Shown here: in pieces, positions 39,304-48,601 of the stretch
How the letters are laid out: each line of letters begins with the position of its first letter
Numbering within the stretch: position 1 is the first letter of the stretch
From: Blepharisma stoltei
Taxonomy: Eukaryota; Ciliophora; Heterotrichea; Heterotrichida; Blepharismidae
Assembly (NCBI GenBank): GCA_914767885.1
Contig: CAJZBQ010000025.1
Span: 434,001-498,000 of the forward strand
Direction of reading: 5' to 3'
Length of the DNA stretch: 64,000 bases
Position numbers and translations under genes: made by a program
Notes under the pieces: model-generated
What the model was told of the DNA's origin: nothing
What the model saw: only the letters and a program-made list of their open reading frames with translations
Database searches by the model: none

Positions 39304-41927
39304 ATGGAAATGATTAAAAAACATGACCAAAAAACTCCAGACTCCTCCACATTAATTAGCAACGAGCAGTCTCAACCTCCTTTAACACATGAAGATCGCA
39401 TTCACACCCTAAAAAAGCTTCAAAGCCTCCACTCTTCAAATTTTTACATATTCCACGAAAGCAAAATTAAGGAATCCTGGGATACCGCATTTATTTTTCA
39501 CCCCAACCGATATTTTCGCATCATCTGAGACATTCTTATCCTCTGCTGCACTCTTTACCTCGCAATATCAATTCCAGTTTTTTTATTTTTTGTCATTCCT
39601 GTAGAAGATGAGTGAGTTTATATAGAGTTTGCTGTGCAAATTATGTTCATTCTGGATATTTTTGTATCACTCAACACTGGATATTTTTATAAAGGTGCTC
39701 TAGTGATGATAAGGACGATGATGGCAAAACATTACCTTGAGAAATGGCTTTTCCTTGATTTATTGTCAAGCTTTCCATGGGTATGGCTTGTAACTGGCTC
39801 AGTGTTTGAGAACGAAAAGATTGCTTTCGAGGAAAATACAAATACCTTCAACTCAATCAAATTTTCAAGGATAATTAGACTACTTAAGCTATTGAAATTT
39901 TTGAAGATGGAAAAGGTGATTGTAGATATCGAGGATTATTTTAAAAATCAGCTGGCTTCCATCTGGTTTTTATTTATTAAGCTGCTTTCACGTGTTTTAT
40001 TAATTGCACACTGAGCAGCTTGCTTGTTCTTTTATGTTAGCTATACAAATATTACAAAGCAAAGTGATAACTGGCTCATGAATTACCAGATTCTTGTTGA
40101 AGATGAAGTCTCAAAAACAGAGTTTTATATTTCTTCAATATAATTGGAGAATTATTAAGATGGCATAATTTAGACTTGGACTCTGGCGCTCCAAGAGCTC
40201 ATCCGGACCTCGAGAAGAAGAAATGCATGCTGGCAGTTCTCCAGGAGAATTTTTTGGCCCAGGGGATACCTTCAACCTTTTCTGTCTGGCTTGAAGACGA
40301 GCCTTCCAGTGCAATGTCCTTCAGTACTCCACAGGAGCATCACAGAGTCTGTGCTACGTCTTAGACAGTCCATGAATGAGGCAAAGAGGGTTTATCCATG
40401 CTCAGAGTCCTGTTGGAGGTTGACAGAGTCTTTATCGTTCGGTGGGATTCAGAAGATGGGTCGGGCGATCTCCCCGAAAGACCTCCTACACCATCATTTC
40501 TGGTGAAGTTAGGAGTAAAAAGGCAGGTGTAGGAACCGCGCTTAGCACCAACCCGAAGCTACCGTGAGACTGCGATGGGGCTGAAATAACCTCTGAAGAT
40601 GCCTATAATTTAACTCAAATCAATGTATTGGGCTATTACAACAATGGTTTCAGTTGGATATGGAGACCTTCATCCTATCTCAACTGTGGAAAGATTTTAC
40701 GGGATTTTTGCTATGGTCTGTTTATCAGCTACATTTGTAAACATCATAGGAAACCTATCTTCACTAATATCAGCAGCAAGCGCAAAAGAAGATAAATATA
40801 GAATCATGATTCAAGCCATCAACCGCTATATGAAAAAGAAAAAGTTATCCACAGATCTCCAATTCCGAGTCAGAAGCTATATTGACTATATGCATGAAGT
40901 AGACGTAGACTACGAGTATGATGAACAAAATATCATAGATTTATTCAGTGGGCCATTAAAAGATGAAATTTACGACCACCTTCATGGGCATGTCATAAAA
41001 TCCTGTATACTATTTAATAGTGGGATATTTTCAAAGGAATTAGTAATCCACCTCCCAAGGCTACTTACATATCAAGCTTACGCCCCTGAAGATTCAATAT
41101 TTGAAGAAGGAGAAGCAAGTAGGTCACTTTATTTCATCATGTCAGGAGAAGTTGAAGTTTACCATCCAACATCTAAAGCTTGCTATACAACTTTAGGCCA
41201 TGATAAATATTTCGGAGAAATCGGGTTTCTTGTTAATGCCCCACGCTGTGCATCTGTGAAGTCCATGTCGTTTACCGAAGTGTTTTTGATGTCTTTTCAG
41301 AGGTTTTATGAAGTCCTCTGTGTGAATCCTGAAGATGATAAAGCTTTAATTTTGTTGGAAAAAAAATGCAAAGACATGGATTATTCATCAATTTACGTTT
41401 CTTGCTATTTGTGTAAAACCTTAGGGCATGTGGCAGCAAGATGCAAAAGCTTGATCTTTAATTTGGATCAAGAGCATACAAGGAATGTGTGGCTTGAGGG
41501 AAGGAAAATGAGAGGCAGGAAAATCCCGGTGAACCCCGAAGAATTGGTGAATAGGAGGAATAATAGAATTAGGGAAGGATTTTATGGTTCATTCAATGAT
41601 AAGTTCGCTGCGTTGAATAGATATAAAGATCATGAGGCATTAATCAGAAAAGTAGAGGATTATTATATAGACATGGAAACCCCTTCGAGTGCGAACCTTT
41701 TTAGAAAGGTCAGACAAGAAGAGTGGCAAAGCATGAGACAGTTTTCAGGAATTTATAAGATAACAGAGTCTGATGAAGAAAGTGTAGAGGAAACTGTAAG
41801 GCAGCCAACATTTGATGTGTCACTTATGGGAAATTCTATGAGAGTAGACCCATCCAAGCCATTTGAAATATCGATAATTGGAGAAAGCTCTCGCAGAGAT
41901 GATGATACAAGAAGTGAAATTTTATAG
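39304..41927 (+). CDS. cyclic-nucleotide-gated/EAG-type K+ channel with zinc knuckle
   Basis: About 712 aa after removing the IES at 40141-40625. Six-span voltage-gated-like core: S1 after FHPNRYFRIIW (TGA as Trp); S4 basic helix FSRIIRLLKLLKFLKM; pore TTMVSVGYGD at about residues 284-293 with a K+-type GYG filter. A C-linker is followed by a cyclic-nucleotide-binding domain (about 418-508; LYFIMSGEVEVY, FGEIGFL..APRCASV). After it comes CYLCKTLGHVAARC (539-552), a perfect C-x2-C-x4-H-x4-C zinc knuckle, then a Ser/acidic tail. Known family role: plasma or ciliary membrane ion flux controlled by cAMP/cGMP or voltage. Several TGA codons fall at Trp positions (for example AHWAACLF). Ligand specificity cannot be told from sequence. 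Confidence 0.88.
40141..40625 (+). other. TA-bounded IES, 485 bp, GC-richer core
   Basis: The channel ORF stops in TAA right after ..EFYISSI and resumes at YWAITTMVSVGYGD. Excision between TA 40141 and TA 40626 joins ATA to TAT in phase. The core is clearly GC-richer than the surroundings and sits between near-copies AAGATGGCATAATTTA (left) and AAGATGCCTATAATTTA (right). That suggests a second element inserted inside an older, ~60-bp IES. Confidence 0.8.
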
Positions 41928-42000
41928 CGAGGAGTAAATCATTGTAAATTATAGTTTTTTATGCGACAATTTAATTGAGATTTTTTATTTCATTGGGTAT

Positions 42001-42356
42001 ATTTTTGAAGAAATAATTTATAAATTATAGCGAGAAGAGTAAAACTTACTGCTCCTTCCTTGAGCAAGCATAACAACTTTGTTCGTCATGGAGGAGGGTT
42101 AATTTTTTTTCAAAATTAAAAAAAATCATTATTTGCAAAAATTGGAAAGAAAAAATTTATTTGATTTGTAAAATTTAGGCTTTAAAATTAAACAAAATTA
42201 GAAAGAGATTTTAGTCTACTAATTATCAATTATATATCAAAATATTTTTTATGAAAAATGTTTTATATTAAAAACATTTTTTATTTGCTCACGGAGGGTG
42301 GGTTTTTACCGAAAAAATAGATTTTTCCCATGATTTTTTTCGCTCGCAGAGGGAGA
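42001..42356. repeat. dispersed AT-rich repeat, copy 2
   Basis: Same ordered blocks as 4481-5056, shorter in the left half. It lies between the 3' ends of the channel and PAQR genes, and contains AAAAATGTTTTATATTAAAAACATTTTT, given here only as an AT-rich inverted repeat. No ORF. Confidence 0.55.
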
Positions 42357-42357
42357 C

Positions 42358-43554
42358 TTAGCAAGTTAAATTCTGCCGTGTATAATAAGAATCAATAGAC
42401 CCAAGATAATGAATTATTGCAGCTGCAAGCACGAAGCAGTGCCAAATATTATGCGAGTTCCCGATAAAGTCCAATTTGCCAGGACAAAATCTTTCAGGGA
42501 TTCTGAAAATATAAATCATCACCCCAATGATATAGCATAAAGCCATACCCATATAATACAATAAGGAAGTCGCGAAATCCAACGCTTCAGGTCTGAATAT
42601 GCCTTACATAAAAAATAAGTTTAAGCAAGGAATCAATCCAAGAAGCCCCAACATCAAAAATGTAGTCCCACGTAGCCATCTCCATTTCGGCTTACTAAAG
42701 CATGGAGTAAAGCTTGAAAAAAAAACCCCGAGAGCACATACCGATATTCCAACCAAATAAGCGATAACTAATTCTAAATATAAATTACCTTCATGGCAGT
42801 AGTAAATGTAATAAATCACAGGATAAAAAGACCCCGCAATTAAAATCGAAATCCCTGCATAGTCCAAAGTGCTCGAAAATTTGTAAACCTTGTAGGAATG
42901 CGCACAAAATAAATGGTAAAATGAAGAACAGAATAGGCAGATCATTGCTGAAACCACAAACACATAAATCGGCCAGCGTGATAAATAATGCTCAGGATTT
43001 GTAAAATCGCTCTGCAGTCCAAAGAAAACATAGTCTCCCATATCAATTTTTTGAATTACGAAAAGTCGATATTCCTCGATCTTTTGAGAAATAATTTCTT
43101 TTATGTCGTTAGAGTTCAATAAAGCTGACTGGGTCTCGATAGCATAAAGGACTTCCTTTTCCCAGTCTCCCACAAAGGCGTGGACTTTGTTGCTCAGGAG
43201 TTCCCAAGTCGATAATCCATAGTATCAACTGCTGGTAAAAGCTTCTCTTAAAACTTGGAGAAGCTGAACTCTGCTTAATTGAATGCCAATACTTTCAGCA
43301 ATATCTAAAAATTCAATTGAGTACCACAGGAGAAATAAAAATACAAAAAGCCCAATCAAGTGAGTTCAGATATTGACTGACTCATTATGGCACATGAACA
43401 AACTTTTGAGGATTCTTTTGGTTGTGCTAAAATTGATGCGATATCCTGAGTGAATGAATTCGTTGTCCTTCAAAAATGTGTGCGTATTGTCCAACGCTCC
43501 AATAGTGTGAGTCTCAGAAGTTTGCAAATCCTGCTGCAACTCAGAAATATTCAT
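42358..43554 (-). CDS. PAQR-family (adiponectin/progestin receptor-like) 7-TM protein
   Basis: About 393 aa, ATG at 43554, TAA at 42358, with a 15-nt intron at 42593-42607 (GTAAGGCATATTCAG) whose removal joins LNLFF to IPEALDFATS. Family marks: NIWTHLIGLFVFL near residue 60, SSFYHLFCAHS, the aspartate in TLDYAGISILIAGSF, and NSHNIWHCFVLAAAIIHY near the C-terminus. These supply the H/D/HxxxH zinc site of PAQR/hemolysin-III proteins. A longer loop (~100 aa) follows the first span. Several TGA codons are read as Trp. Known relatives act as ceramidase-type receptors in membranes; the substrate here is unknown. Confidence 0.85.
42593..42607 (-). other. 15-nt spliceosomal intron
   Basis: GTAAGGCATATTCAG on the minus strand. 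It contains the only in-frame stop of the PAQR gene and its removal keeps the frame. The 15-nt length is typical of heterotrich ciliates. Confidence 0.85.
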
Positions 43555-43764
43555 ATTAAATTTTTATAATAAAAATGTAATTAGCACTTTTTAAAGCTAA
43601 TCTAGGATTGAAAAAGTTTTATTAAAGACTTAAAATGTGAGGAGGATCGATGACCGATATTTTGCTCATCTTTGTCCATATAGAATTCAATATGAAGTTT
43701 TTATGAAATTAAATTCAACAAAAATCTAGAGATTAAAATATCTATATAATAAGTGCTTTTTAGA

Positions 43765-46700
43765 TTAGGGCAGAAACTCGTCTCTGAATTTCCACATTTT
43801 AACTGTTTTATCTGAGCTTGCTGAGCTGAAATAGACCCCAAAATGCGAAAGAGAAAGACATGTCACTCCTCCTTGGTGGTTGTCCAGTCTTTCAGATTCT
43901 TTTTGGCTTTCAATGTCTCATATCCTTATGCTTTTATCATCACTTCCAGAAATAAGATGCTTCCCTGAAGACAAAAATAAAATTGAATTCACTCTTAATT
44001 TATGCCCAGCAAATGATCGAAATATTTCTTTTGTTTCAATGGCCCGAATTCTTATAATCCTGTCCTCACCTACTGAAGCTAATTTTCACTTTTGATTTTT
44101 AAAAAAATTGTCTATTAAATATTTTATTCAAAATTATTAAAAATTATTTAAAAATAAGAGTAAAAACCTTCCACATGGCGAATAAATAACTTGGTAAACC
44201 GCGCAGCTTTCGTTAGCAAATGCTTCTTGTTGATATTCATATTTGTTAACGTCATGAATAAATATTGTTTTATCTGAGCTGCCAGAAGCAAGGAAATTGC
44301 CACATGGAGAATAGCATACTGAGTTGACATCTGATTTATGTGCATAAAAGGTATTAATTGTAGAATAATCATTTTCTTTAGTCCAAATCATTATTGTCTT
44401 GTCAGCGCTTCCTGTTGCAAAATTGATAGAATTTGGACTAAAGCATATCGACTTAATCGCTTTCCAATGAGCATTGTAGCCACCAAAGAAACTAGCATCG
44501 CTAACATTTCAGATATTAACTTCGCTCTCTACCCTTGAGATTGAATTGAATGACGAATTTCTATCAATTCAATCGCTGAAACTTGAAGTCGTCATAACGA
44601 GTGTATCACATTTTGTGAAAGCTATAAATGTGCTATACACTCTATTATTATTGATTTTTGCAGCAGAAATATATATATAATAAAATTGCAACTTATAAAT
44701 AAATAATTTATTTTCTATGTTATAATATTTTTTCAACTATTCATAGTACACATATATATATAAAAGAATATAAAAAAATTTAATTTTAATATTAAAAGAG
44801 GAGTGTATGTTTCGTCATTAATAGTATTAATTAGCTTAAAATTGTTCATATTCCAAAACTTTATTGCTTTGTCTTTCCCACAAGTTGCAAAAATTTCATC
44901 ATTATGAGAAATGGCTACTGAAGAAATCCCATTTTTATGTCCTTCAAATTGTCCATTCTTAACCCAGCTATCAAAGTCCCACACTTTTATTTTGCAGTCA
45001 CTACTTCCTGAAATCACCAAATTCTTATTTGGGTGAAAACAAACCGAGTTTACAGCCTTATCATGGAAGAATTCCCTAGCATTTCTATTTGATTCTAAGT
45101 CCCAAATAATTATTTTATTATCGTTTCCAGCTGATGCCAAATATTTCCCACAAGGAGAAAACGCTACAGAATTGACATCGTTTTTGTGCCCTTCAAAAAT
45201 TTGGGCATCTTTCATAGTCTTTATTTCTCATAAAACAACTTTTCAATCACTAGCAGAAGCGAAATATTTCCCACAAGGACTGAAGCAAACACTTTTAATT
45301 TTTTTCGTCACGTTGCATCTACCTATTTCTGCCTCATTTTCAATATCCCAAATTCTTATTGACTCAATAAAACTAGATGAGACAAGAAATCGCCCGCATG
45401 GGGAAAGTGATAGAGATCGTATCCCATATCTATGGCCTTTTAATATTTTGGTGATTTGGTCGTTCTCAAAGTCCCATCATTTGATAACTCATTCTGAACT
45501 GCTTGAAATTACGTATTTATCACATAAAGAAAATAATACGCAATAAACATTGAACTTGTGCCCAGTAAATTGATGAATTTCTTTTGAATTTTCCCAGTCC
45601 CAAACTCTGACTGTCTGATCATATGAGCCTGAAACTAATAATTTCCTATTATGAGAGAAAGAAACCGATGATATTGAATTTGTATGGCCGTTAAGCCTTA
45701 TAAAGATTTCTTGAGTGTTTAAATTTCATATTAATATATATGGCTTTGCACCTCCTGATGCTATAAAGTTTCCACAGCTTGAAATAGCGACTGCATTAAT
45801 GTAGTCTTCATAGCCAAGTAAGGAAATCTGCCCAAAATTAACATTTTCCATCATAGCATTTTTGAAATTTAGATTGTAACGATGACCCCCCCCTCAATCT
45901 TCATGTCTACTGCAACAAAAATTTTTCGAAAAAATCTTCATGCCTACTGCAACACAACATTTTTATAAAAAGTGTTTAATGCATTTTTCTCTAGGTGAGT
46001 TTCTCAAAAAACCCATAAAACAGCGCTACTTTAGGTTTGTCAATGACCTTCTCATCGAGATTTGGACGGCTATTGCCATCGCTCGCCATTTTATTAAACT
46101 TATCTAGCTAAAAAGTACGGAAAAATTTAAGATGCGAATCGAAAATTTGTTGCAAGAGGACTAGGATTAAGATTATTACAGACAGGCGCTAGCCATATTG
46201 ATGACGCAGTCATTAAAGACCTCCCGTACGGAAGGTTCTACTGCTTTTCGACTCCAGCCCAGAGGATCTATCCCTCTTACGAGTGCCCTTCCGGTACCTT
46301 CTGTCTCCCCCTTACCTTGGGAGTTCAGTTTTGAGTGGGCGGCTTATTGATTTCTGCGGCAGTGCTACGGGCGATTGGAGTAGCTTGATTCCAAGGATCA
46401 GCTCCTTGGAGTCTATCGGGTATCAAAGTGCCTTTCTTCGACAGCTACAGGAAAAAGACTGTTCCCCTGTGGCCTGGGCTGAAACCCCCAGTTTCTCGTT
46501 AGAGGAATGCCCATGGGTCCTCGGATCCAAGGACGTTGCTGAGCACCTCCATTTCCAACCACAGGAAAGCAGCCAAAACCTACCCGGATACACACTTCTT
46601 GAGCCTGCGTCTGATTCTTGGCTCGGAGTCCGTCCCTGTTCGCTGTAGCCATAAGGTCTGGACTGCTGAGCCAAGAAGGCAGGTTGGCACGTGTCGCCAT

Positions 46701-47712
46701 TTTAATGTTATAATTTGTTGCAAGAGACATGAAAATTATTATTTTTTTTATATACAATTTTATATTAAAAAATTGCATTTTTGTTGCAATAGACATGAAG
46801 ATTGAGGGGGGGGTCATCGTTACAAGCTGGAATGAGAAAAATTCGCGCTACTTAAATCACAGTTTTCAAAATTAGTCCCAATAAATAATGTTTCCGAAAA
46901 ATTTGTATACGGTAGCTTGGTATTACTTACTGTCCTTATTAGAAATATTAATTTAAATATACACTTTATAAATTAATTGGAATAATAATTTAAAAAATAT
47001 TAATAGGAGTTAAGTCTTTATAATTAAACGAGAAATCTGATGCATTTAAAATCGTTGCTGCATTGCTTGCTGCTATAGAAATACCTTGAATTTCTTTTGA
47101 CATGAGTAAAATATTGAACAGTTGAAGCTTTAATTCATTTGTTAGCAATTCTTTCAATTGTGTACAAATTTGTTTTCTATTATTAAATTTAACATTGTTA
47201 AAATAGCTTTTCTTAAGAATTTCTATATTTTTTCATTTTGGAATATCTATACATATGTTTTTTGCCACTTTTAGCTCAATCAGATTTGTATTGACTGGCT
47301 TATAACTCATATCCAAAGTTAGTAGTTTATTGTTTTTTAATCCTTTTCCGATAATTTCATTAAAAATTTGATATTCAATCAAAATATCTGCTAAATGACG
47401 AGCTGTTTTATTTCTTTTCTCAATTTTTGGAATGTAAGTATTCAATAACTTTATATATTTAAAGATTTGAGCATCAAGGGAAGCAATTTCTTTACCAAGC
47501 TTAGTTTCATATTTGGTAAATCTTTCCATTTCTGCTTGTATCTGATGAGGCTGAAATATTTTTTGATAATTTGAAGTTAATTTCATATGGCTTCTTGAAC
47601 ATAGATTGGAATGCTGATTATGATGAAGTTTGCAAAGTAAAACTCCTGGTTCGACGTAAGCACAAAGATACTTTGGGTATTCTGAGCAGTTTATAGTTCC
47701 ACAATGCAGCAT
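43765..47712 (-). CDS. zinc-finger / pentapeptide-repeat / WD40 protein
   Basis: One gene once four IESs are removed (46924-46997, 45877-46820, 44636-44815, 44113-44160). ATG at 47712 begins MLHCGTINCSEYPKYLCAYV, a B-box-like Cys/His segment (CKLHHNQHSN). A helical section follows, then pentapeptide-type repeats (LFIGTNFENCDLSSANFSHS), then about 12 WD40 blades (repeated SPCGKYLASAGNDNKIIIWD-like units), ending KMWKFRDEFLP and TAA at 43765. The order Cys/His - helical - pentapeptide - WD40 recurs in ciliate scaffold-like proteins, but no pathway can be assigned. The frame is open upstream of 47712 to about 47842, so the true start may be further out (see 47842-48230). TGA is read as Trp in many blades. 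Confidence 0.8.
44113..44160. other. TA-bounded IES, 48 bp
   Basis: A WD40 blade reads SPCGRFL then stops. Removing the AT-only segment between TA 44113 and TA 44161 gives SPCGRFLDNFFKNQKWKLAS in frame, where the next blade starts. A nearby second TA in CTCTTA would also keep frame, so the left edge is uncertain by 6 nt. Confidence 0.65.
44636..44815. other. TA-bounded IES, 180 bp, short terminal inverted repeat
   Basis: Ends are TACACTC and GAGTGTA, a 7-bp inverted repeat including the TA. Excision joins GAC GAA ACA to TAT AGC ACA (..INDETYSTFIAFTK) and restores the WD40 frame. The interior is nearly pure AT. Confidence 0.8.
45877..46820. mobile_element. MITE-like IES, 944 bp, ~46-bp TIRs
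   Basis: Starts TAACGATGACC followed by a C run; the right end is its reverse complement up to TA 46821. About 46 bp match with one mismatch. Excision between the TAs joins AGCTTG to TACAATCTAAATTTC and gives ..HSSLYNLNFKNAMMENVNF, an uninterrupted pentapeptide run. Subterminal copies of CATGYCTAYTGCAAC occur on both sides. The GC-richer core (about 46159-46711) is flanked by direct repeats AATTTGTTGCAAGAG (46144-46158, 46712-46726), so it looks nested. No transposase ORF. The TA target and long TIRs fit a Tc1/mariner/pogo-type non-autonomous element; this class is an inference. Confidence 0.85.
46924..46997. other. TA-bounded IES, 74 bp
   Basis: ..YKDLTPIN is followed by TAA in an AT-rich stretch; the frame resumes at NTKLPYTNFSETLFIG. 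Cutting between TA 46924 and TA 46998 gives LTPINNTKLPYTNFS in phase, matching the start of a pentapeptide repeat. Confidence 0.65.
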
Positions 47713-47841
47713 ATTTATAATAAAGCTCTTATTTATGTGAAACTGACTTTTTAAATAATGATATTTTATGATGAATTCCTTATATTGATCATAAGAAACA
47801 TATGGTGATTTTGACGGAAATTTGTCTCCGACGCGCACTCC

Positions 47842-48230
47842 TATGGATCAGGTTGGACCCATCCTGATCATATTTTGAAGTAGGCCTTCAGATTTGGGGA
47901 AATCTTAATGAGGAGGGAGTTTTGCTTCTCCCCCGAATGTTTTTTGTCCGTGCCAGATGGGCTAGACAGATTTTTTACCTTTAACATAGACTTCATCTAT
48001 AGAGATTATCGGTGTGTACCCGATAGAGGGTGGCTCTAACCTAGTAGTTTATCCTTAGGTTTAGGGGAATTTCACAGAAAATTCAAGAGGGTGGAATCTG
48101 GTCGTGCCTTACGCCATTTGCACTCAGGTTTATATGACTCAACGTAGGCCACCTTTCCTGGACTCAAGGTAGTACTGATAGTGGGGTCTCGATTATGGCC
48201 GTATAAAACTTTTAACTTTTTATATAGATA
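47842..48230. other. candidate IES, 389 bp, GC-richer, 5' end of WD40 gene
   Basis: A short minus-strand ORF starting at ATG 48253 (MKINIKQIIYI) stops just before this segment. The WD40 gene frame is open without ATG at its other side (GVRVGDKFPSKSPYV). TA 47842 and TA 48231 are in phase, so excision would give a longer N-terminus. The segment is GC-richer than its flanks and shows no ORF or RNA gene I recognise. It may instead be in the 5' untranslated region or promoter. Confidence 0.35.
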
Positions 48231-48601
48231 ATTTGTTTAATATTTATTTTCATGGTTTTAGTGTGCTTTAAAATTTTCTTTATTAAGTTAGGGTACAGTT
48301 AAACTGCATTTTTATTCGATGGTCATTATAGCAAAAACTTTTATTGCGAAGTTTTACTTTAAAAATATGTTCTCATCCCTTGCTATAATTATAATTTTGG
48401 CAAGCGGAGAATGACTCCACGAATAAAGCAAATGCAAAATTGTGTAATAGATTAGATCTTCTTATGCATTCTTATTTAGCTTGATTTAAACGCTTTATCT
48501 TCCTGTTAATTTTTTCATATTTCAAATATTCTATATCACGAAAGAGTTACAATTAGAATCACACATTTATTCGAGCATATTTGTGCTTTAAAAACTGTTA
48601 A

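Noticed and set aside
40176-40506. Two ORFs inside the channel IES (MDSGAPRAHPDLEKKK.. and MKTSLPVQCPSVLHR..)
   Set aside because: GC-rich non-coding-looking sequence, overlapping frames, no family; explained by base composition.
40480-40600. Structured RNA (5S rRNA or tRNA) in the GC-rich block
   Set aside because: No tRNA cloverleaf, A/B box pair or 5S consensus could be traced by eye.
46283-46817. ORFs on both strands in the MITE core
   Set aside because: Overlapping, no conserved motif, no transposase signature; high GC alone leaves frames open.
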